Notes: generated from the sequence alone by a model not told the origin. A stretch of 64,000 nt of DNA from Bacteroidota bacterium (GCA_016191555.1 JACPVX010000068.1:1-64000), one strand, 5' to 3'. Positions 1 through 8,327 are shown, counted from the first letter of the stretch. Made by a program: numbers and translations.

Positions 1-394
1 GTTTGTCTTTTACCAATAGTCCACTCACCATCTCTTGCCAGAAATCTACATTAGGCATTGATTCTAGTGCCAGTCTCCATTCTTCGGCAAACAACATGCG
101 GTCGTTTTGAGTGCGTGGGCTCCACATAGCAGGACCGTTGGAAAGATTCAGCATTCGAAACTGAATCATTGATTTGTCGGACACAATTCCTGAATATCCG
201 CCCAGGGCATCAATCTCTCTTACGATTTGTCCTTTCGCCACACCCCCCATGGCTGGGTTGCAGGACATCTGGGCAATAGTGTTCATGTTCATGGTCACCA
301 AAAGAACCTTCGATCCCATGTTAGCCGCAGCGGCCGCTGCCTCACATCCGGCATGGCCGGCTCCTACCACAATTACATCGTATTCCTGAAACAT
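1..394 (-). CDS. mnmG: MnmG (GidA), tRNA uridine 5-carboxymethylaminomethyl modification enzyme, 5' part only
   Basis: FAD-binding subunit of the MnmE-MnmG complex, which modifies the wobble uridine (U34) of certain tRNAs. The translated N-terminus starts [20 protein letters not shown], the GxGxxG dinucleotide-binding motif of the family, followed by the conserved segment [20 protein letters not shown]. About 131 codons are present; the family is usually about 620 residues, so most of the gene lies beyond the left edge. The start is the ATG at 394-392. It is the last gene of a run with ybeY, the RsbW-like gene and the DUF4175 gene. Two parS-like palindromes lie just upstream of its start. Confidence 0.95.
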   Translation of the reverse strand, partial: MFQEYDVIVVGAGHAGCEAAAAAANMGSKVLLVTMNMNTIAQMSCNPAMGGVAKGQIVREIDALGGYSGIVSDKSMIQFRMLNLSNGPAMWSPRTQNDRMLFAEEWRLALESMPNVDFWQEMVSGLLVKDK

Positions 395-405
395 CTTAGT
401 TGGTT

Positions 406-421
406 AGTTCCACGTGAAACA
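406..421. promoter_or_regulatory. parS-like palindrome, site 1
   Basis: The bases read AGTTCCACGTGAAACA. They match the ParB-binding parS consensus TGTTNCACGTGNAACA at 15 of 16 positions, with only the outermost T different. The site lies between the mnmG start (394) and site 2. Binding by ParB is inferred from the match and is not shown by the sequence. Confidence 0.6.
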
Positions 422-455
422 TTTAACACGTTTCTGGTGGATTTGATTTCAAATA

Positions 456-471
456 GGTTCCACGTGGAACT
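456..471. promoter_or_regulatory. parS-like palindrome, site 2
   Basis: The core GTTCCACGTGGAAC (457-470) is a perfect 14-bp palindrome that fits the inner part of the parS consensus; only the two flanking bases differ. Its centre is 50 bp from that of site 1. Its last bases touch the ybeY stop codon (470-472). Confidence 0.6.
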
Positions 472-892
472 ATTTACGCAAAGATAGGGAAGCTTCCTCT
501 TTTTTGCGCATGAGGGCTTTGTCGGCAGGTTTCTTGTCTTTGTATCCAATCAGATGCAAAACACCGTGGATCATTACCCGGTCAAGCTCATCCTGAAATG
601 ACACTTTAAATTTCTCCGCGTTTTCTTTCACGCGATCGATGCTGATATAAATTTCCCCTTCCAATTGCTTTGCGCCTTCAGAGTAGTCAAACGTGATGAT
701 ATCGGTAAGGGTATTGTGGTTGAGGTATTGCTGATTGAGTTCGAGCAGGTAGACATCCGAGCAGAAGATGTAGGAAACATCTCGTACTTCTCGCTTTTCT
801 TTTTGAGCGATGCGCTTAATCCAATTGCTGGTTCTGCGGGGTTTGGCGAGCGTAAATGAAATGTCTTCTGAAAAAAACTGAATGGCGGCCAT
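470..892 (-). CDS. ybeY: YbeY, endoribonuclease of 16S rRNA maturation and ribosome quality control
   Basis: Single-strand-specific metallo-endoribonuclease of about usual length (140 aa). The signature HGxLHLxGxDH appears as HGVLHLIGYKD at residues 109-119. His109 and His113 are kept, but the position of the third metal-binding His is Asp119. The upstream segment LTDIITFDY (62-70) is also typical of the family. The ATG at 892 overlaps the TAA of the upstream ATPase gene (TAATG), so the two are probably translationally coupled. From memory the missing third His may be usual in Bacteroidota; I am not certain. Confidence 0.93.
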   Translation of the reverse strand: MAAIQFFSEDISFTLAKPRRTSNWIKRIAQKEKREVRDVSYIFCSDVYLLELNQQYLNHNTLTDIITFDYSEGAKQLEGEIYISIDRVKENAEKFKVSFQDELDRVMIHGVLHLIGYKDKKPADKALMRKKEEASLSLRK

Positions 893-1293
893 TAGTTCAT
901 ATAGAAGCTAAGCTCTACCACTTTTCCGTTTTCGGAGAAAGCCACTTCATCAGCAAGATGTTTCATTAGGAAGATGCCACGGCCACCGGGCTTTTCTAAA
1001 TTTTCAGGGGCCGTAGGATCAGGTAGATTTTCGTATTCAAAACCATTGCCTTCATCTTCAACTTTGAATTTGATCAGGTTGTCATCAAAGGAAAGAGAAA
1101 GAGCTACATTCTTGGCGGAGTTATTCTGATTGCCGTGCTTGATGGCGTTGTTCACCGCTTCGGTCACCGCGATCATGATGTTGCCATAGATGTCGTCATT
1201 GAGATGGTATTTCTCCTTCGCATTGTCAATAAAGCTCTCAATCATCCGGATGTTCTCGGTTAAGGAAGGAATCTCAATACTAATCTTCTTCAT
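892..1293 (-). CDS. RsbW-like ATP-binding protein (anti-sigma factor / serine kinase family)
   Basis: A free-standing 133-aa GHKL ATPase domain of the HATPase_c_2 type. The N box is EAVNNAIKHGN (45-55), the G1 box DEGNGF (80-85) and the G2 box GGRGIFLMK (103-111). Relatives phosphorylate anti-anti-sigma proteins or bind sigma factors. No STAS protein, phosphatase or sigma factor is encoded nearby, so its partner is unknown. It lies 6 bases after the DUF4175 gene and overlaps ybeY, which puts it in the mnmG run. Confidence 0.88.
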   Translation of the reverse strand: MKKISIEIPSLTENIRMIESFIDNAKEKYHLNDDIYGNIMIAVTEAVNNAIKHGNQNNSAKNVALSLSFDDNLIKFKVEDEGNGFEYENLPDPTAPENLEKPGGRGIFLMKHLADEVAFSENGKVVELSFYMN

Positions 1294-1299
1294 GCCATT

Positions 1300-4200
1300 T
1301 TACTCTTTAGTCCCTATTCGTTTAAAATATTCGTTCACCTCCTTTTTGTAATAGGGAAATAACCGAGGAGGTACTGTTTTCAACAATTCTACTTCTTTTT
1401 CTTTTAATCTTAAATACTCTTCAAAAGCACGTGGCATTTCCTGTGTATAATCTTTCGCTGTCTCTCCTTTTCTTTCTTGATCCTGATTTTGTTCACGCAT
1501 CGATTTCTCCGCTTCAAGCAGTCGGGTGATGATTTCGTTTTGCCTTCGGATGGTTTGTTCCGTGATCTGCTTGTTAACCAAATCCATTTCGGTTTGTTCC
1601 ATTTTGCCCGGTAAATCTCCACCCGGCACCTTGCCACCTTCTTGCTTCAGCTTCTCCTGCATTTCTTGAAGCGCCCTACGAATGCGTTCCTGCTCAGCAG
1701 CCATACGGGCAAACTCTTCAGACAGTTGCCTGCCTGATTTACCTCCCTTTTTTAATTGCTCCATTTGCTGATTCAGTTGCTGCTGCATTTGGCCAAGGTT
1801 AGGCATTTGTTGTTTTCCCTTTTTCTTTCCCTTGCCGGGTTTGGCGTTTGCCATCATATCCATCATCATATCAAAATGATCGTTCAGCATCAATGCCAAA
1901 TTGTTGATGCTCGTCATAGAGAATTGCATCTCAGAGCTGGCATTGCCTTTCTTACGCTCTTTCACATTCAAGGTAGCCTTGTCCAGGTGGTCGTTTAGCT
2001 CTCCTACCTCTTTTGTAACGACAGAACCTAAGAAGGCATCCTTCTTTGAAAGAGCTAACAGGCTGTCTTCCAATACTTTAGCATCATCTTTTAGTTTCAA
2101 TTGCTGCTGACCGAGGGTTACATAGCGGGGGTCGGTCTGTTGTACTTGATTAAACTCTTTCATCAGATTCTCCTGATCGTACGATAGCTTAATCAGGCCG
2201 TGAAGAATTTGGCGCAGGCTTTCCAGGTTAGCCATGTCCATTTCCATCTCCATGGAGTTTTGCATGCCTTCCAACTTTTGTTGCATTTTCTTCATTTGTT
2301 CAACAGCTTTCTTCTGTTGCTCTGATGCTTTTTTGGGTTTGCCTTTCTTGAGCTCTTCTTTGCTATTCTCCTGCGACTGCTCCAACTCCTGCATTTGTTG
2401 TTCGCTGGGTGTGTCTTGTGCTTCGTCTATTTCTTCGCCCATCTTCTCCAACTCCTTTACAGTTTCCTTGAAGCGCTCATTTTCTTTTTTCAATTGTTCT
2501 TGTTCTTCGGCTAACTTTTCTGGGCTTAACTTCTCGTTGTTTTGATTTTCATCATTTTTCTTGCCGTCATTTTCTTTGCCGCTGTCTTTACCTTTGTCCG
2601 GATTGTTTTCGTTTTGTTTTCCGTCTTTGTTTTCTTTTCCATCTTTAGAATCCTTGCTTTCCTTAGGTTCGGGTTTTTCTCCGGCCAGCTCTTGCGTTTT
2701 TTCCAGCAAACTTTCTTGCTTCTCTTTTTGCTCTTTTATTTCAGAAATAGCTTGCTCCAGTTTGTAGTCGTATTGCAGTTGTTTGAAAAGCTCCAGTGTG
2801 CGCTCAAGCTCTTTTTCCATGTTGATTTCTTTGCGATCCATTTTGTCGAGCAACTTTTGCATCTGCGATGGATCGGCATTTTCTTTCAGCAACTTTTCCA
2901 ATTCCTGAAAAAGCTTTTTGGTTTCTTCATCCAGCAGCTCATTCATGATTTTTTGGATCTGCTCCGATTTCTCTTGGATGCGCTCGCTCTCTTCTGTAAA
3001 ACTTTCTTTCTTCTGCTCGAGCAGACTGTTTTCTTTTTGCAGTTGCTGAATGGCCTGATCTAGTTTTTGTTTTTGCTGAACAAGTTCCTCCAGCATTTTC
3101 TTGTCCTGCCAATCCAAACTTTGTTTTCCTTTCAGTCGCTCTTGTGCTTCGTCAATGGATTGCTTCAGGTCTTTAGCTTTTTGAATGCTTTGGTCAATTT
3201 TGTTTTCGGCATTGCGTTGTGACTGCGCGATGTCTGCTTTCAACTCCTCATCTCCCGGCAGGGCAAAAACATAACCGGCCGAGCGTGTGGACTTGCGGCC
3301 ATTCACTCCGTCATTGTCCCATACCTGTAAGTAGTAATTTACTTTGTCGCCTGGCTGCAATCGGAGTGAGTCGATTTTCCATTCGTAGAAGAAGTTTTGT
3401 TGATTGCGATTGGAGTTTAGTGGGATGATGGTGGTTTTTAGCGGAGCTTCTTTATTTCCTTTGATGATCTGGTACTGAAGTTTTAATTCGGTCACGCCAT
3501 AATCATCAGTGAGCGATCCTCCCAAAAGAATATTTTTAAAGAGAATGGAATCTTGCAGGTTGTCCACCACAATTTGTGGAAACTGATCTTTGACTACAGC
3601 AATAGAATAACTGATTTGCTCTTTGTTTTTGCTCTGGTCGTTTTCCAACAGAATCGAGTATTGATCCGGATCTTTGATGTTTTTGCTGAAGTTGAAAAGT
3701 TGGTCATCTATCATCGGCATCTCATTTTCACCAATGCCTGAGGTAAAGGTAATTTTTGCGCGAGTCGCATTGGCGGTGCCCACCTGCCAGGTTACTTTGG
3801 TTCCTTCCGGAATTTCCAGATTGCCCACATTGGTCATGCGCTCGGCTTTTCTGCCGAGGTAAGATGGAAAAACGAGTTGCACGTTGATTTTGGTTACTTC
3901 GGGTCGGTTGATGATTTCAATTTTGAAACGCTCCGAATAAAATCCGGCTGCCTCGATTTGCAGGTCGACTTCGTTTTGCAACTTTTCAAACAGGTATGAA
4001 AACTGACCCGTTCCGAGTGATTCCATCTTCCAGCGCTGATTACCAATGACGATGTAGGCACTTTCGGGGATGGAGCTACCCTTCAGCGAAAGCTGTAATG
4101 TAAAGTCTTCATTAAAAAATGCAGACAGAGACGGGTTATCAACCTGAAACGTGAATGGAGCCTGAGGCGAAAACTCTTGATTGAACTGGATGATTCGCTT

Positions 4201-4731
4201 GGTGCTTTGTGTGAAAATGGATCGGTCTATCACCATCAACAATAGAATGAACGCGATAGCAGCGCCAAAGTATTTCAGGTATTTGAAATTGTCTCGGAAG
4301 TTGATGGCTTCCTCGAAAGAGATGTTTTTAAAGGCATTCGATTTTTGCTGGATGCCGGCCTGCGCCAATGAGCCTGAAGAAGAGGCGGCTAGTTGAAGAA
4401 CATTAACTAGACGATCACCAATGCCGGGAAAGTGATGACCGATCATGCGGGCACTCTGCTCTTCGCCCAGGCCTCGTTTGTAAATCCACCAAGCGAGCGG
4501 TGCCCGGAGAAAAAGGAAAATGCAAATGGCCACCAAAGCAAAGAAAGTGGCAAAGAGCATGAAGCGTACGCCTTTGCCCAACCATAAATTATATTCAATC
4601 AGACTAACCAGTGCCAGATAAGCCAGCACTAATGTGATGGTGAGCACGGCTCCCTTAATAAAAAGATTGAGATAATACTTACGCCTGAAGGCTGTTACTT
4701 TCTGATGAATATCTTGAATCCCCTCGGTCAT
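1300..4731 (-). CDS. Large DUF4175-type membrane protein with long coiled coils
   Basis: 1143 aa. Three hydrophobic segments lie at about residues 24-47, 56-76 and 152-170. An extracytoplasmic beta-rich region follows to about residue 490, including WKIDSLRLQPGDKVNYYLQV, typical of DUF4175 proteins. The remainder is highly charged, Gln/Glu/Lys-rich coiled coil. Between about 680 and 735 a Lys/Asp/Asn/Gly tract is almost free of hydrophobic residues. The C-terminus (VPPRLFPYYKKEVNEYF) looks folded again. The function of the family is unknown to me. It is the first gene of the run into the RsbW-like gene, ybeY and mnmG. Confidence 0.85.
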   Translation of the reverse strand: MTEGIQDIHQKVTAFRRKYYLNLFIKGAVLTITLVLAYLALVSLIEYNLWLGKGVRFMLFATFFALVAICIFLFLRAPLAWWIYKRGLGEEQSARMIGHHFPGIGDRLVNVLQLAASSSGSLAQAGIQQKSNAFKNISFEEAINFRDNFKYLKYFGAAIAFILLLMVIDRSIFTQSTKRIIQFNQEFSPQAPFTFQVDNPSLSAFFNEDFTLQLSLKGSSIPESAYIVIGNQRWKMESLGTGQFSYLFEKLQNEVDLQIEAAGFYSERFKIEIINRPEVTKINVQLVFPSYLGRKAERMTNVGNLEIPEGTKVTWQVGTANATRAKITFTSGIGENEMPMIDDQLFNFSKNIKDPDQYSILLENDQSKNKEQISYSIAVVKDQFPQIVVDNLQDSILFKNILLGGSLTDDYGVTELKLQYQIIKGNKEAPLKTTIIPLNSNRNQQNFFYEWKIDSLRLQPGDKVNYYLQVWDNDGVNGRKSTRSAGYVFALPGDEELKADIAQSQRNAENKIDQSIQKAKDLKQSIDEAQERLKGKQSLDWQDKKMLEELVQQKQKLDQAIQQLQKENSLLEQKKESFTEESERIQEKSEQIQKIMNELLDEETKKLFQELEKLLKENADPSQMQKLLDKMDRKEINMEKELERTLELFKQLQYDYKLEQAISEIKEQKEKQESLLEKTQELAGEKPEPKESKDSKDGKENKDGKQNENNPDKGKDSGKENDGKKNDENQNNEKLSPEKLAEEQEQLKKENERFKETVKELEKMGEEIDEAQDTPSEQQMQELEQSQENSKEELKKGKPKKASEQQKKAVEQMKKMQQKLEGMQNSMEMEMDMANLESLRQILHGLIKLSYDQENLMKEFNQVQQTDPRYVTLGQQQLKLKDDAKVLEDSLLALSKKDAFLGSVVTKEVGELNDHLDKATLNVKERKKGNASSEMQFSMTSINNLALMLNDHFDMMMDMMANAKPGKGKKKGKQQMPNLGQMQQQLNQQMEQLKKGGKSGRQLSEEFARMAAEQERIRRALQEMQEKLKQEGGKVPGGDLPGKMEQTEMDLVNKQITEQTIRRQNEIITRLLEAEKSMREQNQDQERKGETAKDYTQEMPRAFEEYLRLKEKEVELLKTVPPRLFPYYKKEVNEYFKRIGTKE

Positions 4732-4769
4732 GCTAATGGTAGCAACGTTTTATCCACGAATATAGTTAG

Positions 4770-5243
4770 TTAATCCCACACGTATTTCCAGCTGCCGTCC
4801 GGTTGGCGTTTCCAAACCGTGTGAAAAATTCCAGTTTTAGCAATGATTTGACCGGAAGTATCCGGCAAAGTCATTTTGTATTTCCCATACGTGTAAGCCA
4901 TATCCCCGGCTTCGCTCACAAAGACGGAGTCGGGTGCCCATTGTAGGCGCGCATTTTCCAAACCAGCATTTTTGTAAAAATCTAAAATCGCTTCACGGCC
5001 ATGGATTAATTGCCCACGGTTAATGGTGGCGTTTTTATCGGCAAATTCATAAAATGCCTGAGCAATGCTTTTCTCTGCTGCCATTTTTTCGAAAGCCGCT
5101 TCTGCCGCAACAATTTCTTGTTTGATGTTTTGAGGGTTGGGTTTGGATTGACAGGCAATCATGATCCAGCCACAGAAACTGAACAGTAAGAAGCCAATGA
5201 CTTTATGCTTCAGATTCGGTAATCGAAAATATTTTCCACTCAT
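4770..5243 (-). CDS. Putative lipoprotein with a DUF4440/SnoaL-like domain
   Basis: About 157 aa from the ATG at 5243. A TTG seven codons upstream is possible, but the ATG has an AAAGG five bases ahead. A hydrophobic segment ends in MIAC, a plausible lipobox, so the protein is probably a lipoprotein. The rest resembles the NTF2-like DUF4440 fold: a helix with EAAFEKMAAEKSIAQAFYEF, then GREAILDFY and a final strand FHTVWKRQPDGSWKYVWD. The start lies 41 bases inside the 3' end of the upstream gene. Substrate unknown. Confidence 0.75.
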   Translation of the reverse strand: MSGKYFRLPNLKHKVIGFLLFSFCGWIMIACQSKPNPQNIKQEIVAAEAAFEKMAAEKSIAQAFYEFADKNATINRGQLIHGREAILDFYKNAGLENARLQWAPDSVFVSEAGDMAYTYGKYKMTLPDTSGQIIAKTGIFHTVWKRQPDGSWKYVWD

Positions 5244-5586
5244 ATTCCTTTTCAAAATATTCAATCACGTGCATCTTCAATAGTTTTTCTTGCTCCAGCA
5301 AATCGAAGTGTGGCAGTTTTTTGATGAGCTTCCAATGGGGCCAGCCATCTTTATCCAGTCCCTCCAATTCATAATAGCCGGCCAAACTCAACACTTTGCA
5401 GATGGCAATGTGCATCAGGTCTTGTTTTTCCTCCTTCTCAAAAAGCTGAGCTCCTCTACCCAACTCTTGTACACCGATCAAAAAAAGCACTTCGTTTAAA
5501 TCCTTGGGCTTTTTTTGAATCTGCTTCTCAATTTCTGCGAGCAGATGATTCCATTGACGTTCTAAATCCAGATCTCTTTTAAACAT
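5203..5586 (-). CDS. Conserved hypothetical protein
   Basis: 127 aa, soluble and mostly helical, with no signal peptide or membrane segment. I do not recognise a catalytic motif. The segment LFLIGVQELGRGAQLFEKEEKQDLMHIAICKVL suggests a helical core, and the C-terminal half is rich in Trp, Lys and His. It starts 3 bases after the AhpD-like gene stops and overlaps the next gene, so the three form a probable operon. Confidence 0.7.
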   Translation of the reverse strand: MFKRDLDLERQWNHLLAEIEKQIQKKPKDLNEVLFLIGVQELGRGAQLFEKEEKQDLMHIAICKVLSLAGYYELEGLDKDGWPHWKLIKKLPHFDLLEQEKLLKMHVIEYFEKEYEWKIFSITESEA

Positions 5587-5589
5587 GGC

Positions 5590-5928
5590 TTATTTGCTCA
5601 GTTCTTCCCAATATTCAAAAGCCCTGCGCAGGTGTGGAACAACGATCGTTCCACCAACAAGTGTTGCTACGCCCATCGCCTCGTGTACCTCGGCAGTAGA
5701 GAAGCCCACTTCTTTGCACTTTCCCAGATGATATTTTACGCAGTCATCGCAACGCAGCACGAGTGAGCAAGTCAAACCGATCAATTCTTTTGACTTCACG
5801 TCAAGTGCACCGGCTTGGTAGGCGTTGGTATCGAGGTTGAATATTCGTTTTATGATCAGGTTATCGCCCGCCAAAATTTTTTCATTCATCTGGCTGCGAT
5901 AGGAATTAAATTGTTCTACAAGTCCCAT
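5590..5928 (-). CDS. Carboxymuconolactone decarboxylase / AhpD-like protein
   Basis: 112 aa, all-helical AhpD-like fold. The redox motif C60-D-D-C63 followed by His67 (CDDCVKYHLGKC) is the CxxC-x3-H arrangement of the AhpD-like branch, which acts as a disulfide reductase or peroxidase partner. The C-terminal segment VATLVGGTIVVPHLRRAFEY is also typical. It is the first gene of a three-gene minus-strand group. The true substrate cannot be read from the sequence. Confidence 0.88.
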   Translation of the reverse strand: MGLVEQFNSYRSQMNEKILAGDNLIIKRIFNLDTNAYQAGALDVKSKELIGLTCSLVLRCDDCVKYHLGKCKEVGFSTAEVHEAMGVATLVGGTIVVPHLRRAFEYWEELSK

Positions 5929-6096
5929 ATGTTTTTCAAGAAAGTTTTAAAGCGTAAAAGTAACCACTAATCCATCCGCAGGAAAATTCATTTTTAGATG
6001 GAAAAGCCAATTCAAAACCAGAGTTCTTTTACCGTCATTTCGGGTACGCTAACAGCGCAAAACATTCGTAGAACAACGCGTTTACCGAATTTTTAG

Positions 6097-6104
6097 TAGT
6101 TTTG
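6097..6104 (+). promoter_or_regulatory. Bacteroidota-type -7 element ahead of the H3TH membrane protein gene
   Basis: TAGTTTTG matches the TAnnTTTG consensus exactly and lies 22 bases before the ATG at 6127. I see no clear TTTG -33 element at the usual spacing, so confidence is moderate. Confidence 0.5.
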
Positions 6105-6126
6105 CCCTTTATTAATTCACGCAATA

Positions 6127-6963
6127 ATGAAATTGACCTATTCGTTGATTGGAGCTTTTTTTGTCTGGTGTCTGGTGGCTTCACAATGGTATATTATCGG
6201 TGTGAAGGGCCTAACTACCAATCCGGCTCAGTTTGATCAGCAGGCTGCAACGATTGCCATTTTTGAGATTTTGGTGATGCTTTTGGTAGCCGTTTTCATT
6301 GGTTTTGCCATTGCCTGGTATCAGCAACAAACGAATATTGATCAAACAAAGCAAACCAATGCCGATTCGCTAGAAGCGGAAAAGAGTCAACTAGAGAGAA
6401 TGAAGAAGACTGCGATGAGTCAACTTCGGGAAATACAATTGAAAATGACGCATACAGAGGCGGTGCTCAAAGAAGAGAATCAGCGCGTTTTGGATGAAAG
6501 CCAAAAATTGAGGGCTGCCTTACGCGAGAAAGATGAAACCGTGGCGATTTTGAAGGACGAACTGCAAAGCATTCGCCCTAAAATTCAATTGGCCGATGTG
6601 GAACTGGGTCGATATGCCATGCAAATCAAACAATTGGAGATGCAATTGACCAATGAGAAAATGATTACGGATGGTTTGAAGCAGGAGTTGGAGAAGGCAC
6701 ACACCCCTAAGCGGAAAGCAGTAGAAGTTTCGATTGAAAAAGTATCTGAAAAAAATAGAGACGATCTTAAATTAATCTCCGGTATTGGACCGGTGATTGA
6801 GAGCAAGCTAAATGCAATTGGTATTTACACGTTTAAACAGATCAGCGAATTCACACCGGAAACAATTGATTTTGTAACAACATCGATTAAGTTCTTTCCG
6901 GATAGAATTGGTAGAGATAATTGGATTGGGCAAGCTGCTGCACTCGCCCGACATAGAAAGTAA
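6127..6963 (+). CDS. Membrane-anchored coiled-coil protein with C-terminal helix-hairpin-helix (H3TH-like) domain
   Basis: 278 aa in three parts. Two hydrophobic segments lie at about residues 5-27 and 43-66. A long charged coiled coil covers about 75-200. The last 65 residues contain DDLKLISGIGPVIESKLNAI, the helix-hairpin-helix motif of the 'predicted 5' DNA nuclease' COG3743-like domain, ending in DRIGRDNWIGQAAALARHRK. The domain often occurs as an accessory module in ribosomal, respiratory and membrane proteins, so nuclease activity should not be assumed. It is transcribed alone, divergent from the AhpD-like group. Confidence 0.8.
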   Translation: MKLTYSLIGAFFVWCLVASQWYIIGVKGLTTNPAQFDQQAATIAIFEILVMLLVAVFIGFAIAWYQQQTNIDQTKQTNADSLEAEKSQLERMKKTAMSQLREIQLKMTHTEAVLKEENQRVLDESQKLRAALREKDETVAILKDELQSIRPKIQLADVELGRYAMQIKQLEMQLTNEKMITDGLKQELEKAHTPKRKAVEVSIEKVSEKNRDDLKLISGIGPVIESKLNAIGIYTFKQISEFTPETIDFVTTSIKFFPDRIGRDNWIGQAAALARHRK

Positions 6964-6993
6964 CCATCACTTTTTGTTAGTTAGAAACATCGC

Positions 6994-7023
6994 TTGGCAC
7001 GTTTTTAAAAACAGTTACCTTTA
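6994..7023 (+). promoter_or_regulatory. Putative promoter of the TMEM175-like gene
   Basis: TTG at 6994-6996 and TACCTTTA at 7016-7023 are 19 bases apart, the usual Bacteroidota -33/-7 spacing. The -7 element has one mismatch to TAnnTTTG. The ATG follows at 7028, so the leader would be absent or very short. Confidence 0.45.
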
Positions 7024-7027
7024 AACC

Positions 7028-7663
7028 ATGCTCAACCGATTTCCCAACGACCGCGTTAATAATTTTTGCGATGCTGTATTTGCCATCGCCATGACTTTGC
7101 TGATTCTGGAAATAAAAATTCCTACCGCAGCAGACTTAACGAGTTACGGAACCTCCGGTGTATTGCTCCGGCTCATCCCCAGTTTTGTGGGTTTCTTCAT
7201 TAGCTTTTTAGTAACGGCCCTTTATTGGCGCGCACACTTGATTTTGGCACAGTATGTAAAAACCTACGATAACCGATTGCTTTGGTTAACGGTCTGGCTG
7301 TTGATGTCGGTAGTGCTATTGCCTTTTTCTACCGCTTTTTATTCTAAGTTTTTTGCCCTAAACGGACCTTTTGTTGTTTACTGCGTCAATCTGGTGATGA
7401 TTGGGGTTTTTAATTTAGTGATGGTTAACTACATCGTGAAGAAAGAAGGATACAGCGAAACACTTACACCATTTGTGGCCGCACGTTTGCGCTTTCGCGC
7501 GATGATCGCACCAGCCATTTGGTTGTTATCCGGAATTTGGGTTTTCGTGGAGCCGCTTTCGGCACGCTACTTATTTATTTTGATTTTTATTCTACAGGCT
7601 ATTGGCGAGCGGAGGCTGGATCGAAAAGAAAAGGCGGCATTGAGCGCTTCTGAAAAAAAATAG
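7028..7663 (+). CDS. TMEM175-like (DUF1211) integral membrane protein, putative potassium channel
   Basis: 211 aa with about six hydrophobic segments. The N-terminal segment carries the TMEM175 signature as RVNNFCDAVFAIAMTLLILE; the family motif is RxxxFSDxVFAIAxTLL, and Cys replaces the usual Ser. Bacterial members form tetrameric K+-permeable channels in which the first helix lines the pore. It is convergent with the YceI-like gene, with only 2 bases between stops. Confidence 0.88.
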   Translation: MLNRFPNDRVNNFCDAVFAIAMTLLILEIKIPTAADLTSYGTSGVLLRLIPSFVGFFISFLVTALYWRAHLILAQYVKTYDNRLLWLTVWLLMSVVLLPFSTAFYSKFFALNGPFVVYCVNLVMIGVFNLVMVNYIVKKEGYSETLTPFVAARLRFRAMIAPAIWLLSGIWVFVEPLSARYLFILIFILQAIGERRLDRKEKAALSASEKK

Positions 7664-7665
7664 CT

Positions 7666-8271
7666 TTAGCGATCGGTATCCAGCTTCAACGCGAGGTGAA
7701 AGCCAACATGTAACGACTGATCCACTTTTACCAAACCCAGCATGTGTCTGGGAGCTTCTAAATTAAAGTCAGAGAAAACAAATTCGCGGCCACCTTTTAA
7801 ATGAATCAAGCCAGCTGACGTGGTAGCAATGGAGCAATCCATTTCGAACAACTTACTCACTCCCGCTAATGAGATCCGGACAACGCTTTTAAATTTTTCT
7901 TCTCCTGATTGATAGGAAGGTGCGCGTTCAAAAGAAATAAAATCAATCAGAATGACCGGGTGTGTTTTGCTGTTGATAGTTTTTCGGAAATCGGCCGTCA
8001 TCGGTGCGATACCACAATCAAAACTGCGCGCATCGAGCGATACTTCACCTTTGACAAATACAGGTCGCACGTTGCGGCCTCCTTCGTGCAGCACAAGCGT
8101 GTCTTTTCCAATGTATTTGGGGATAGCACAGCTATATGAATTTACATTGGTTTTGCCGTCAATGATCAACCTACTATCCGATAATACAATCAGTCGATGA
8201 ACCAGTACACTATCTGTACGAAAGCCGGAGAGTGATATCGTTAGGACTAGAAAAAGTAGAAGTTTTTTCAC
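7666..8271 (-). CDS. Exported YceI-like protein
   Basis: 201 aa with a signal peptide (about residues 1-17). The lipocalin-like YceI pattern is visible: early SDSRLIIDGKTNVNSYSC, a middle FVKGEVSLDARSFDCG, and late GREFVFSDFNLEAPRHMLGL. It resembles the YceI protein at 9894-10469, which ends with a similar SDFQVEAPVFMFG segment. The start is GTG at 8271, followed by a typical signal peptide; no in-frame ATG gives one. A porin and a second YceI gene lie upstream on the same strand. The ligand is unknown; some relatives bind polyisoprenoids. Confidence 0.78.
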   Translation of the reverse strand: MKKLLLFLVLTISLSGFRTDSVLVHRLIVLSDSRLIIDGKTNVNSYSCAIPKYIGKDTLVLHEGGRNVRPVFVKGEVSLDARSFDCGIAPMTADFRKTINSKTHPVILIDFISFERAPSYQSGEEKFKSVVRISLAGVSKLFEMDCSIATTSAGLIHLKGGREFVFSDFNLEAPRHMLGLVKVDQSLHVGFHLALKLDTDR

Positions 8272-8284
8272 ACGTTTAAATTAG

Positions 8285-8327
8285 TATAAAAAAAGAAATT
8301 CCGGCCGATGAAATCACCAGCCGGAAT
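8285..8327 (-). terminator. Rho-independent terminator after the porin gene
   Basis: On the minus strand ATTCCGGC and GCCGGAAT pair across a 14-base loop (8298-8327) and are followed by TTCTTTTTTT. The hairpin lies 17 bases beyond the porin stop and separates the porin from the YceI-like gene at 7666. Confidence 0.85.

Noticed and set aside
2542-3063. Open frame of 173 codons on the plus strand within the DUF4175 gene
   Set aside because: It is antisense to a Gln/Lys/Glu-rich coiled coil, which gives Phe/Leu-rich frames free of stops. It has no family resemblance, and the sense strand is a clear gene.
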